Shown: positions 53,512 to 62,174 of the stretch, in pieces
Numbering within the stretch: the stretch's first letter is position 1
How the letters are laid out: each line of letters begins with the position of its first letter
DNA from: Sphingorhabdus sp. EL138
GTDB lineage: Bacteria > Pseudomonadota > Alphaproteobacteria > Sphingomonadales > Sphingomonadaceae
NCBI RefSeq assembly: GCF_945882965.1
Contig: NZ_CAMCWY010000013.1
Location: 1 to 64,000, forward strand
Length of the DNA: 64,000 bases
Direction of reading: 5' to 3'
The notes under the pieces: model-generated
Databases searched by the model: none
The model's input: the letters and a program-made list of their open reading frames with translations, nothing else
Told to the model about the DNA's origin: nothing
Position numbers and translations under genes: made by a program

Positions 53512-54095
53512 GCTCCTTTAAAAATCGTTCGGTTAGCAAAAAAATATCGTGCGGCAATGAGAAGCACGAGTGGGATGAAGTGCAGAAGCGCTGGTCCTAA
53601 ATTATTGTGGATGAATATCCAATGGACAAGAACCAATACGGCGGTGGGATAAACCAGCCGCTGAAGACGCTTCCACCCAGCCCTTAGCGCGCGCATCGAG
53701 GCATCATTGCTGGTCACCGCCAAAGGCACAAACAATAACATCGCGGCCCAACCGGTCCAGATACCCAGCGCAAGAAACTCGGCGATCATATCATCGAGAT
53801 TGCCCATATCGATGATGTAGAAAATGAGATGCAAACTGGCATAGCCAAAAGCGGCAACGCCCAATGCCCGGCGGCGCTGAATGAGCCAGCTTAGCCATGG
53901 CCGGGGCCCAATCAGTGCCAATAAGGGGCTAAGCAACATCGCGGCAATCATGAAGCGTGCCGACCATTCGCCCGTTGGATGCAGCATATCCATCGCGATC
54001 ACATCGCCGAAAAAATACGGGCGCATCATCACCGCAGCGGGCAAGCACAAAAGCGCCCAGAATGTCGGCTTCTTATTAAGAATGTTTCGCAACAT
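53508..54095 (-). CDS. MsrQ/YedZ-like heme-binding ferric-reductase-domain protein
   Basis: A 195-residue protein with about six membrane segments. RRALGVAAFGYASLHL (His89) and VHWIF (His158) match two of the three heme-ligand histidines of MsrQ. The third, in the usual W-x2-L-H-R-L-x-Y, reads WKRLQRLVY, with Gln145. MsrQ donates electrons to the periplasmic methionine sulfoxide reductase MsrP, which is absent here; a PepSY-like gene takes its place. It may be a paralogue with altered heme content. Confidence 0.82.
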   Translation of the reverse strand: MLRNILNKKPTFWALLCLPAAVMMRPYFFGDVIAMDMLHPTGEWSARFMIAAMLLSPLLALIGPRPWLSWLIQRRRALGVAAFGYASLHLIFYIIDMGNLDDMIAEFLALGIWTGWAAMLLFVPLAVTSNDASMRALRAGWKRLQRLVYPTAVLVLVHWIFIHNNLGPALLHFIPLVLLIAARYFFANRTIFKGA

Positions 54096-54198
54096 GCATG
54101 GGCGATAATCGCCTGTCGCGCCCTATGCAACGCGCAAATTGCACTATCGGCCGTCATTTTTTGGCTGCGCGGACTAATTTATGCGTTAATACGCGATC

Positions 54199-54858
54199 AT
54201 GTCGATGCGCTACTTTAAAAGATTTCTGCTGGTCGCTGGCGTCTTTGCGCTGGCGTCGTGCGGTGGACGGGAAAAACTGCAGTCGCCGCGATCCAGCGAA
54301 AATATGACGTCGCAATATACCCACCAATGCCTGGCTGGCCTTAAGTCCAAATCGGTGCGCTTTGCAGGGCTGCCTAGCAAAAGTTTCGACGGCGGATGCC
54401 GCATGATAGACACGATCAAGCTGATGGATTTTGGCACGCAGACAACAAATTTGGGTGCAATGACCTGCCCGCTTGCGTCAAGCTTTACCGATTGGGCCCG
54501 TTATGCCGTCGTACCTGCTGCCAAGCAATATTTGGGCAGCGAGGTTGTGAAGATTGAAACCATGGGCACATTCAACTGCCGCGCTGTTAACGGCAGCAGG
54601 TCTGGCAAATTGTCCGAACATGCATTTGCAAATGCCGTCGATGTGTCCGCCTTTCTCCTGCGCGATGGGCGGCGCGTGTCTGTGTTAAACGGTTGGCGCG
54701 GATCATCCGAAGAACGCGCATTCCTGCGCCGCTTACACCAATCTGCCTGCAAGAGATTTGGTACCGTTCTTGGTCCCGAATATAACGCCGCGCATGCCAA
54801 CCATTTTCATTTCGACATGGCCCGTTCCAACACCAACGGAACACCCTACTGCCGATAA
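54199..54858 (+). CDS. Extensin-like family lipoprotein
   Basis: A 219-residue protein with a lipoprotein signal (ALASC, Cys21). The extensin-like C-terminal domain has RSGKLSEHAFANAVDVSAF, ending in HANHFHFDMA and a final Cys, motifs suggesting a D-Ala-D-Ala/LAS-type zinc metallopeptidase fold (H-x-x-A-x-x-x-D and H-x-H). It may act on peptidoglycan in the periplasm. It is divergent from the MsrQ-like gene and followed at 39 bp by the LOG gene. Confidence 0.85.
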   Translation: MSMRYFKRFLLVAGVFALASCGGREKLQSPRSSENMTSQYTHQCLAGLKSKSVRFAGLPSKSFDGGCRMIDTIKLMDFGTQTTNLGAMTCPLASSFTDWARYAVVPAAKQYLGSEVVKIETMGTFNCRAVNGSRSGKLSEHAFANAVDVSAFLLRDGRRVSVLNGWRGSSEERAFLRRLHQSACKRFGTVLGPEYNAAHANHFHFDMARSNTNGTPYCR

Positions 54859-54897
54859 GGGTGGCAAATTCTGTGCCTTCGCCTTACATGCAGGGTA

Positions 54898-55764
54898 ATG
54901 ACAGACACAAAAATTAATGATCGCCGCTTCTACAAAGCACAACAAGAAGCGGATTTTGCTGAACAGCAACTCTCTACACCGCAAACGCAAAGCAAGTCGT
55001 ATCGACTGGCCTTTCAGGATACAGACTTCCTGCTGCGCGAAGACCTGCGCCCTGTGCGTTTCCAGTTGGAACTGCTCAAAACCGAAATGTTGCTGGATGA
55101 GGCGAATATCGGGTCGATGCTGGTCATCTATGGTTCAGCGCGTATTCCTGAACCCGACGCCGCCGACGCATTGTTAGCCGCTGCGCAAGATGCGCGCGCA
55201 ACGATCATCGCCGAACGGATGCAGGAAAAATCCCGCTTTTACGAACAAGCACGCCATTTGGCGCAATTGGCTGGAAAAGCCAATGTGACCGACGAAGAAG
55301 GCCGTCGCCATTTCGTCGTATGCTCCGGCGGTGGTCCATCAATCATGGAAGCCGCCAATCGCGGCGCGCATGATGTGGGCGCAGAATCGGTTGGCCTGAA
55401 CATCGTGTTACCGCATGAACAAGCGCCCAACCTTTTCGTAACGCCGCGATTAAGCTTCCAATTCCATTATTTCGCTTTGCGCAAAATGCACTTCCTGCTG
55501 CGCGCGCGCGCGGTCGCGGTTTTCCCCGGCGGATTTGGCACATTTGATGAATTTTTTGAGCTGCTGACGCTGGTTCAGACCGGCAAGATCAAAAAGATGC
55601 CAATCCTGTTGTTCGGGCGCGAATTTTGGAATCGCGTTGTGAATTTTGAGGAGCTTATGCTCGAGGGCGTTATCAGCCCGCGTGATCTGGAACTTTTCCA
55701 GTTCGTAGAAACCGCAGAAGAGGCATGGAGCGCCATCTGCGATTTCTACGAGGTGTCACATTGA
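54898..55764 (+). CDS. LOG-family protein (TIGR00730-like)
   Basis: A 288-residue Rossmann-like protein with the LOG signature PGGFGTFDEFFE and an upstream CSGGGPSIMEAANRGAHDVG, plus VIYGSARIPEPD. LOG enzymes remove ribose-5-phosphate from N6-substituted AMP or related nucleotides. This longer form has about 90 extra N-terminal residues, typical of many bacterial members whose physiological substrate is unclear. Start ATG 54898. It converges on the cytochrome c gene. Confidence 0.88.
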   Translation: MTDTKINDRRFYKAQQEADFAEQQLSTPQTQSKSYRLAFQDTDFLLREDLRPVRFQLELLKTEMLLDEANIGSMLVIYGSARIPEPDAADALLAAAQDARATIIAERMQEKSRFYEQARHLAQLAGKANVTDEEGRRHFVVCSGGGPSIMEAANRGAHDVGAESVGLNIVLPHEQAPNLFVTPRLSFQFHYFALRKMHFLLRARAVAVFPGGFGTFDEFFELLTLVQTGKIKKMPILLFGREFWNRVVNFEELMLEGVISPRDLELFQFVETAEEAWSAICDFYEVSH

Positions 55765-55774
55765 TTTAGGCGAA

Positions 55775-56383
55775 TTACTTCGCCGGGGCTGGTGCGGCAG
55801 CATCACTTGCGGGCGCTGCGGCAGGGGCAACTGCTGCATCGGCGGCGGGGGCTTCTGCTGCAGGGGGTGTTGGCAATGGCAAGTTTGAACCTTGCGCGTT
55901 CATATACAAGATCAGGTTCGCGCGCTCTTCCGGATTGCCCAGACCCGCAAAAGTCATCTTGGTACCCGGTGCATATTTTTTAGGGTTGGCCAACCATTTG
56001 TCCATGCCTTCCCAATCCCAGTTACCTGGAACGCTTTTCAGCGCATCGGAATAAGCAAAACCGGCGACATGTCCGTGCGGCTTACCCATGGCTGCCCATA
56101 GATTCGGGCCAATGCCGTTTGCGCCGCCTTGTGCAATGGTATGGCAAGCCGCGCATTTCTTGAACACCGCTTCACCCTTGGCAATATCTGCGGTTGCCAG
56201 CAACGTTGCGATTGGCACAACAGCAGCGCCGCCCGCTTCGCCTGCCGCCTCAGCCACAACAGCAAATCCCTCTTTCTCAGGCCCCTCTGGGTGGAAATAC
56301 ATGCCTGTGACGATGCTCAGTCCAAGCGCGACGATGCCGCCTGCCAAAACCCAGCCAGCAATTGTGTTACTACGATCATCCAT
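55775..56383 (-). CDS. Membrane-anchored c-type cytochrome
   Basis: A 202-residue protein with an N-terminal uncleaved anchor (about 8-28), an Ala/Gly-rich linker, then a class I cytochrome c domain with CAACH heme motif (about 82-86), GPNLWAAMG and a methionine ligand in the TKMTF segment. The last 35 residues are an Ala/Pro repeat tail. It resembles cytochrome c552/CycM-type electron carriers linking bc1 and oxidase in alphaproteobacteria. An inverted repeat lies between it and the divergent pheA. Confidence 0.9.
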   Translation of the reverse strand: MDDRSNTIAGWVLAGGIVALGLSIVTGMYFHPEGPEKEGFAVVAEAAGEAGGAAVVPIATLLATADIAKGEAVFKKCAACHTIAQGGANGIGPNLWAAMGKPHGHVAGFAYSDALKSVPGNWDWEGMDKWLANPKKYAPGTKMTFAGLGNPEERANLILYMNAQGSNLPLPTPPAAEAPAADAAVAPAAAPASDAAAPAPAK

Positions 56384-56471
56384 TGTTTATCAGCCTTGAA
56401 AGCGCGTTAAAACACCGGCGTAGAATGACGGCCGGATTCCAAGGCTCCTCTAATGGCGCGCGTTGGCGGGT

Positions 56472-56495
56472 GCAAGTGTCCAAATCCACACTTGC
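56472..56495. promoter_or_regulatory. Perfect 8-bp inverted repeat in the cytochrome c/pheA divergent region
   Basis: GCAAGTGT and ACACTTGC are separated by 8 bp. This is the size of a dimeric repressor/activator site and lies 35 bp upstream of pheA and about 90 bp upstream of the cytochrome gene. The bound factor is unknown. Confidence 0.4.
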
Positions 56496-56529
56496 TCGAT
56501 AAGTCTGCCTATCCTAACGCCTGCGCAGC

Positions 56530-57423
56530 ATGAACAGTTATCCCCCACCCGCACTGGCAATCGTCAAAGAAATGACGCTTGCTGCACATAAACATCCTGC
56601 AAAAGCGATTGCCTTTCAAGGCGCGCCGGGGGCGAACTCGCATTTGGCGGCGTTGGAATATCGTGCTGATTGCCTGCCCCTGCCCTGTTTTTCGTTCGAA
56701 GACGCCATTGATGCGGTCAAGGACGGATCGGCCGCGTGCGCGATTATACCTATTGAAAATTCGCTACATGGCCGCGTTGCAGACATCCACTTTCTGCTGC
56801 CGGAATCGGGCCTGAGCATCATTGCCGAGCATTTTATGTCGATCCGCCATTGCCTCATGGCAAAATCGGCAGATGCCATTCTTAAAACCGCCATGAGCCA
56901 CCCGCAGGCGCTTGGCCAATGCCGGCATTTTTTACGCGCAAATGGCATTATCCCCGTCGCTTATGCGGATACAGCGGCGGCAGCAGCGTTTGTCTCTGCC
57001 AATGACGACCCGTCGGCTGCGGCTATTGCGCCACCAATTGCTGCGGACCTCTATGGCCTCGTCGCCATTAACGACGCCGTGCAAGACGATAACAGCAACA
57101 CCACCCGGTTCGTTGTCCTGTCACGCGCGCCTGCCGACCGCAGCAGCCTCATAGGCACGTTAATGACCACGCTCATTTTTGAGGTGAAGAATATCCCCGC
57201 CGCTTTGTACAAGGCGATGGGTGGCTTTGCGACCAACGGCGTCAATATGACGAAGCTGGAAAGCTATCAAAACGGCGCAAGCTTTGCCGCAACCGAATTC
57301 TTCGCCGATATCGAAGGCGCGCCGGGTGATCCCGCCGTCGACCGCGCATTGGAGGAGCTACGCTTCCACTGCAACTCGGTCCGCTTACTGGGCACCTATA
57401 TGCAAACCCGCGAACGGGGTTGA
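56530..57423 (+). CDS. pheA: Prephenate dehydratase
   Basis: A 297-residue monofunctional enzyme. Catalytic domain (about 25-205) with AFQGAPGANSH, IPIENSLHGRV and the NNTTRF active-site Thr-Arg-Phe; a regulatory ACT domain follows (about 215-290) with NIPAALYKAMGGFATNGVNMTKLES. It makes phenylpyruvate for phenylalanine. No chorismate mutase domain is fused. Start ATG 56530 or MTLAAHK at residue 15, the more usual N-terminus. Confidence 0.95.
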   Translation: MNSYPPPALAIVKEMTLAAHKHPAKAIAFQGAPGANSHLAALEYRADCLPLPCFSFEDAIDAVKDGSAACAIIPIENSLHGRVADIHFLLPESGLSIIAEHFMSIRHCLMAKSADAILKTAMSHPQALGQCRHFLRANGIIPVAYADTAAAAAFVSANDDPSAAAIAPPIAADLYGLVAINDAVQDDNSNTTRFVVLSRAPADRSSLIGTLMTTLIFEVKNIPAALYKAMGGFATNGVNMTKLESYQNGASFAATEFFADIEGAPGDPAVDRALEELRFHCNSVRLLGTYMQTRERG

Positions 57424-57737
57424 GGCGATATCGGCGGGAACGGCTTTACGGCTTGTCTCCGCCCACCAACTCTCCCATCGCCCCAACGCAGGCTGGGATC
57501 CATCACGGGTAGAAGCATGGCACAACGATCCATAGTTTATCCCTGACATGCATAATGCAACGCTATTTCGGGGTGACGCACATTTTACCGCAATCAGCGT
57601 TGCCGCAAGCGCCTGCGGCTTGCCCCTCCCCCGACCCCTCACGCAAACGGGAGGGGAGTTATCTTGCACAACGTCGTCTAGTCGGACCCAGAACGGGTTT
57701 CGGGCGTTAGCTATGTTCTATATCAGAGGAACATATT
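57424..57737. repeat. 314-bp intergenic region with two palindromic repeats
   Basis: 57474-57507 has the CCCAACGCAGGCTGGGATCCAT type repeat core seen at 43779. 57602-57619 is GCCGCA-N6-TGCGGC, and 57623-57656 is CCCCTCCC...GGGAGGGG, another common dispersed alphaproteobacterial palindrome. No coding region was found; the right end must hold the DUF2171 promoter, with GAGGA before its ATG. Confidence 0.65.
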
Positions 57738-57992
57738 ATGGCTGACCTATCGCAGATTAAAGAACATGCAGAAGTCATCGGCGCGGACGGGGTGCATGTT
57801 GGCACCGTTGACGGCGTTGAAGGCAACCGCATCAAATTGACCAAGTCAGGCTCAGGGCAAGGCGGCCATGAAGGGCACCATCATTATATCGACGGCGGGC
57901 TGGTCGCCACGGTTCACGACAACACCGTCCGCCTGTCGGCCAATGGTGACGTTGCCGTCACCTTTGAACAAGAGGAAGACGCCAAAAGCTAA
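57738..57992 (+). CDS. DUF2171 family protein
   Basis: An 84-residue protein: IKEHAEVIGADGVHVGTVDGVEGNRIKLTK with a PRC-barrel-like beta fold, and a His-rich stretch (GGHEGHHHYIDGGLV). It matches the DUF2171 family of small cytosolic alphaproteobacterial proteins of unknown role. GAGGA precedes the ATG. It stands alone, with repeats upstream and the end of polA 30 bp downstream on the other strand. Confidence 0.85.
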   Translation: MADLSQIKEHAEVIGADGVHVGTVDGVEGNRIKLTKSGSGQGGHEGHHHYIDGGLVATVHDNTVRLSANGDVAVTFEQEEDAKS

Positions 57993-58022
57993 GCGCGTCG
58001 GGCGGCGGCTTTAGTCTCCGGC

Positions 58023-60839
58023 TTAGTGCGCCGCCCCCCAGCTTGGTCCAGTGCCAATTTCAATGCCCAACGGGACCATAAGCTTCACCAGCGGTTCAGC
58101 GGCATTGGCCATGACGTTGCGGATGATCTCGCTTGCGGCGGCAACGTCAGCTTGCGGCAATTCAAACACCAGTTCGTCATGCACCTGAAGCAGCATTTTG
58201 ACATGCCCAAGCCCGGCAGCCTGCAACGCTGGCCCCATGCGCACCATGGCGCGCTTAATAATGTCGGCGCTTGTCCCTTGGATGGGCGCGTTGATCGCGG
58301 CGCGTTCGCTGCCCTGCCGTTCGGCTTGATTGGGCGACGTGATGCGCGGGAACCATGTTTTGCGCCCGAAAAGGGTCGTCGAATGGCCGCAGTCACGGAC
58401 CGTGGCCATCGTCTCCTGAATATAACTGGATATGCCGGGGAAGCGTTTGAAATAAGCGTCGATGAGCGCCTGTGCCTCATCTGCCGAAGATTCCAGCCGT
58501 TTTGAAAGACCCCAGCGCGAAATGCCATAGAGGATGGAGAAGTTGATCGTTTTGGCGCGCCCTCTTGTGTCGCGGTTGACTTCGCCAAACAGCTCAAGCG
58601 CGGTGCGGGCGTGGATATCCTCACCCTTTTCAAAGGCATCCCGCAAGGGTTCGACATCGGCAAAATGCGCCGCCAAGCGCAGTTCGATCTGGCTATAGTC
58701 GGCGGACAAAATGACGTTGCCGGCTTCCGCGATAAATGCGTCTCTTATCTGACGCCCCGTTTCGGTGCGGATCGGGATATTCTGCAAATTGGGGTCCGTC
58801 GACGACAAACGCCCGGTCTGCGCGCCAACAAGGCTGTAGCTTGTGTGCACGCGGCCAGTTTTGGGGTCAATCTGCTGTTGCAGGCTGTCGGTGTAAGTCG
58901 ATTTAAGCTTCGCCAGTTGCCGCCAATCGAGCACTTTGCGGGCGATGTCGATGCCCTGCCCTGCAAGATCCTCCAACACGGTCACATCGGTGGAATATTG
59001 CCCGGACTTGCCCTTTTTCCCGCCCTTATAGCCCATTTTTCCAAACAGGATTTCGCCCAATTGCTGCGGACTGCCGATGGTGAAGGGTTGCCCTGCAAGG
59101 CCGTGAATTTCCTTTTCGAGCAATTCCATTTGCACGGCGAATTCGGACGACAGGCGCGCGAGCGCGGCGCGGTCAACCTTGATGCCCAAGCACTCCATTT
59201 TGGACAATACGGGCACCAATGGACGGTCAACCAGTTCATAAACGCTTGTCGCTTTTTCGGGGCTCAGGCGCAATTTCAGATGGTGCCACAGGCGCAGCGT
59301 CACATCGGCGTCCTCCGCCGCATAACGGGTCGCGTCGGACAATGGCACGGCGGCAAAACCAATCTGGCTTTTGCCCGTGCCGGTCACGCTTTTGTACGAA
59401 ATGCATTCATGTCCCAGATGCGCCTTGGAAAGCTCATCCATGCCATGCGCCTGACGCCCGGCATCGAGCGCAAAGCTCATCACCATAGTATCGTCATAGG
59501 GCGTGATGGGCACATTGTGGCGCGCCAGCACCGACATATCATATTTCAGATTCTGGCCGATTTTAAGGACTTCCGGGTCGCACAGCAGCGGGCGTAGCTT
59601 TTCTAGCGCCGCCGCCATCGGAATTTGCGTCGGCCGTTCAGCGAACATATCGGTGCCGCCATGCGCCAGCGGGACATAGCATGCCTCACCCGGCGCAACC
59701 GCAAGGCTTAGCCCCACAAGGTTCGCACTTGCCGCCTGCAAGCTGTCGGTTTCGGTGTCAAAAGCCAAAATGCCGGTTTCGCGCGCGCGGGTGATCCAGT
59801 GATCCAGCCGTGCGATATCGGTGACGCATTCATAAGTGGATGTATCAATTTTCGGCATTGGCGCAGGGACGGCGGACGCCCCTGTTACCGGCGCGCGTTC
59901 CGCGCCGTCGCCTGCGTTCGTCGCCTTGGGGTTGCCCGCAATCGCCTTATTGGCCGCCGCTATATCCGCGACATGCCCAATACGCTTTAAAAGCGAATTA
60001 AACCCGTGATGCTGCAAAAATTCGGCCAAAGGTTCTTCGGGGATTGCACCCAAAACCATGTCCTCAATCGCTATCGGCAACGGGCAATCTTCCTTTAAAG
60101 TCACCAACACCTTTGACAATCGTGCCTTGTCCGCATGCGCGATTAAATTGTCGCGCATTTTGGATGGCTTCATATCGGCCGCGGCGGCCAATACGCTTTC
60201 AAGGTCGCCAAATTCCTGAATCAGCTTGGTCGCGGTCTTTGGGCCAACGCCAGGGACGCCGGGGACATTGTCTACGCCATCCCCCATCAACGCGAGCACA
60301 TCGCCGACCTTGTCTGGACCAACGCCGAATTTCTCGAACACTTCCTCCGAACGGATGCGTTCGTTTTTCATGGTGTCGAACATGTCGATGCACGGTTCGA
60401 CAAGCTGCATCAGGTCCTTGTCACTGCTGACAATCGTGACATGCCAGCCAGCCGCGCAGGCCGCTTTGGCATAGCTTGCGATCATGTCATCGGCTTCGAC
60501 ATCATCTTCCTCAATCAATGGCAGGGAAAATGCGCGCGTCGCGTCGCGGATCATCGGGAATTGGGGCCTCAGATCTTCGGGCGGGTCGGGGCGATGTGCC
60601 TTATATTGATCATAAATCCGGTTGCGGAATGTCTGGCTGGATTTATCCAACACCACCGCCATATGCGTTGGGCCATCGGCTTGGTTCAAATCATCCGCCA
60701 GCTTCCACAGCATCGTCGTATAGCCATAGACCGCGCCAACCGGCTCCCCATGCTTGTTGGTCAGCGGTGGCAGCCGGTGATAGGCTCGGAAAATATAGGC
60801 GGAGCCGTCAACGAGGTAGAGATGCTTTTGGTCAGACAT
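58023..60839 (-). CDS. polA: DNA polymerase I
   Basis: About 938 residues from ATG 60839 (MSDQKHLYLVDGSAYIFRAYH); an open frame to 60926 overlaps the EamA gene. The 5'-3' exonuclease domain (1-290) contains DVEADDMIA and GVGPKTA. The 3'-5' exonuclease has intact DTETDS, so proofreading is likely active. The polymerase domain has SADYSQIELR, a fingers-region segment AKTINFSILYG and QVHDELVFE. It fills gaps in repair and removes RNA primers. Confidence 0.97.
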   Translation of the reverse strand: MSDQKHLYLVDGSAYIFRAYHRLPPLTNKHGEPVGAVYGYTTMLWKLADDLNQADGPTHMAVVLDKSSQTFRNRIYDQYKAHRPDPPEDLRPQFPMIRDATRAFSLPLIEEDDVEADDMIASYAKAACAAGWHVTIVSSDKDLMQLVEPCIDMFDTMKNERIRSEEVFEKFGVGPDKVGDVLALMGDGVDNVPGVPGVGPKTATKLIQEFGDLESVLAAAADMKPSKMRDNLIAHADKARLSKVLVTLKEDCPLPIAIEDMVLGAIPEEPLAEFLQHHGFNSLLKRIGHVADIAAANKAIAGNPKATNAGDGAERAPVTGASAVPAPMPKIDTSTYECVTDIARLDHWITRARETGILAFDTETDSLQAASANLVGLSLAVAPGEACYVPLAHGGTDMFAERPTQIPMAAALEKLRPLLCDPEVLKIGQNLKYDMSVLARHNVPITPYDDTMVMSFALDAGRQAHGMDELSKAHLGHECISYKSVTGTGKSQIGFAAVPLSDATRYAAEDADVTLRLWHHLKLRLSPEKATSVYELVDRPLVPVLSKMECLGIKVDRAALARLSSEFAVQMELLEKEIHGLAGQPFTIGSPQQLGEILFGKMGYKGGKKGKSGQYSTDVTVLEDLAGQGIDIARKVLDWRQLAKLKSTYTDSLQQQIDPKTGRVHTSYSLVGAQTGRLSSTDPNLQNIPIRTETGRQIRDAFIAEAGNVILSADYSQIELRLAAHFADVEPLRDAFEKGEDIHARTALELFGEVNRDTRGRAKTINFSILYGISRWGLSKRLESSADEAQALIDAYFKRFPGISSYIQETMATVRDCGHSTTLFGRKTWFPRITSPNQAERQGSERAAINAPIQGTSADIIKRAMVRMGPALQAAGLGHVKMLLQVHDELVFELPQADVAAASEIIRNVMANAAEPLVKLMVPLGIEIGTGPSWGAAH

Positions 60840-60907
60840 GACGCTGCGATAGCAGCCCGATTTGGCCAAGTCTTTTGCTAATTTATCGCTTTGCCATTGT
60901 GCAAATT

Positions 60908-61801
60908 TTAGCGCGACCGGCGCCACAACAAAAGCCCGCTTGTGATTATGATGCCCGCGCCAGCAAGGGACGTCAGGTCAGGCCAATCGCCAAATAACAA
61001 TATCCCAAGCCCAATGGCGATTAACAATTGGACATAGGTCATGGGCGCAATTTCTGCGGCAGAGGCGCGCGTCGTTCCCATGAATATCAACCAATGCCCA
61101 AAGCTTGCGGTGACGGCAACCAAGGTGCAGCGGGCAATGATCGTCCAATCCGGTATCCCTACCACAAGCGCGTCAACGCCAGAAAAATGGCCAAGAAAGG
61201 CAGCGCTGAGAATGAAGGGCGTCGCGACCGACGCCACCAAAAACTGCATCAGCAAGGGTGAACCTGCCCCCGCCACAGCGCGGTTGCCGATCATGACCAA
61301 TGCCATGCTCGTTGCCGCCACCAGCGGAAGCAACGCCACCCACCCAAGCTCAGCTACATTAGGCCGCATGATCAGCAGCACGCCGCCAAAGGCAACCAAT
61401 ATGGCCACCCATTGGGTCGCATGGGTGCGTTCATGCAAGAAAATGGCGCTGAAGATCGCTGTTATTATGGGGCTGGTAAACCCAATGGCTGTCGCGTCCG
61501 CCAAAGGCATCAGAAATATAGAGGAAAAGAAGCAGATCGTCGCCAAGGCCACCGAAAATCCGCGCAGCAACTGCACTTTGGGCATGGGCATGGCAAAATC
61601 CTGCCGCCCTTCTTTCAGGAACAGCAAAGTGCCAAGTCCAATTGCACCAATCGAATAACGTAGCGCCGCGACAGCGGTTCCCGGCCACGCCCCTGCGATA
61701 GATTTGATGACCGCATCGCCAATCGCCAAAAGGGCAAAGCCGCACAGCGCGTATAATAAGCCGGACCGAGCCGACGATGATGTCACGTAAATTTCCCCCA
61801 T
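60908..61801 (-). CDS. EamA/DMT family permease
   Basis: A 297-residue protein with ten hydrophobic segments arranged as two EamA repeats (about 12-145 and 158-292), typical of drug/metabolite transporters that export amino acids or other small molecules. Repeat motifs such as F-T-S-P-I-I-T-A-I-F-S-A-I-F-L and the second-repeat L-I-A-I-G-L-G-I-L-L-F-G support this. Substrate unknown. It lies just upstream of polA on the same strand, 68 bp away. Confidence 0.85.
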   Translation of the reverse strand: MGEIYVTSSSARSGLLYALCGFALLAIGDAVIKSIAGAWPGTAVAALRYSIGAIGLGTLLFLKEGRQDFAMPMPKVQLLRGFSVALATICFFSSIFLMPLADATAIGFTSPIITAIFSAIFLHERTHATQWVAILVAFGGVLLIMRPNVAELGWVALLPLVAATSMALVMIGNRAVAGAGSPLLMQFLVASVATPFILSAAFLGHFSGVDALVVGIPDWTIIARCTLVAVTASFGHWLIFMGTTRASAAEIAPMTYVQLLIAIGLGILLFGDWPDLTSLAGAGIIITSGLLLWRRSR

Positions 61802-61921
61802 ATTTGGGTCGCCTTAATCGGCTTTTTCCGGAATGGAAAGTAACGCCATCGTCGCTCCAAATCCGTGCAGAATAATATCAATATTCGGCTTTGGTCAGTG
61901 GCTTTGGTACAACCGCTTGGG

Positions 61922-61934
61922 CTAGGGTCAGGAC
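61922..61934. repeat. Fragment of the TAGGGTCAGGACC repeat end
   Basis: CTAGGGTCAGGAC next to the stop codon of the small membrane protein at 61938 matches the terminal repeat of the 35276-35434 element exactly over 13 bases. It is a solitary arm. Confidence 0.55.
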
Positions 61935-61937
61935 GTC

Positions 61938-62153
61938 TTAAACGCCCTTAATGGCTAAAGCCGCCGACAGCACAGTTGCAAGCACCGAAAACACGGTAAT
62001 TGCTGTCCATGGCATGAACCCCACATCGTCGAACCTAACACGATTATGACGGCGGCGATCCGCCAGACTGCTGACGAGCACCACTGAAGCAGACGTCACG
62101 GATACAGCCATCCACAGATGATCTTGCCAGATAAATTGCTCAAACAAATGCAT
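61938..62153 (-). CDS. Small two-helix membrane protein
   Basis: A 71-residue protein: hydrophobic segments at about 13-29 and 50-68 with a basic loop (ADRRRHNRVRFDD) between them, so the loop is probably cytoplasmic. I do not recognise a named family. It sits 21 bp downstream of the nitrilase-family gene on the same strand and is probably cotranscribed. Its stop codon adjoins a repeat fragment. Confidence 0.6.
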   Translation of the reverse strand: MHLFEQFIWQDHLWMAVSVTSASVVLVSSLADRRRHNRVRFDDVGFMPWTAITVFSVLATVLSAALAIKGV

Positions 62154-62174
62154 AGGATTGCCCTTAATGCAGAT

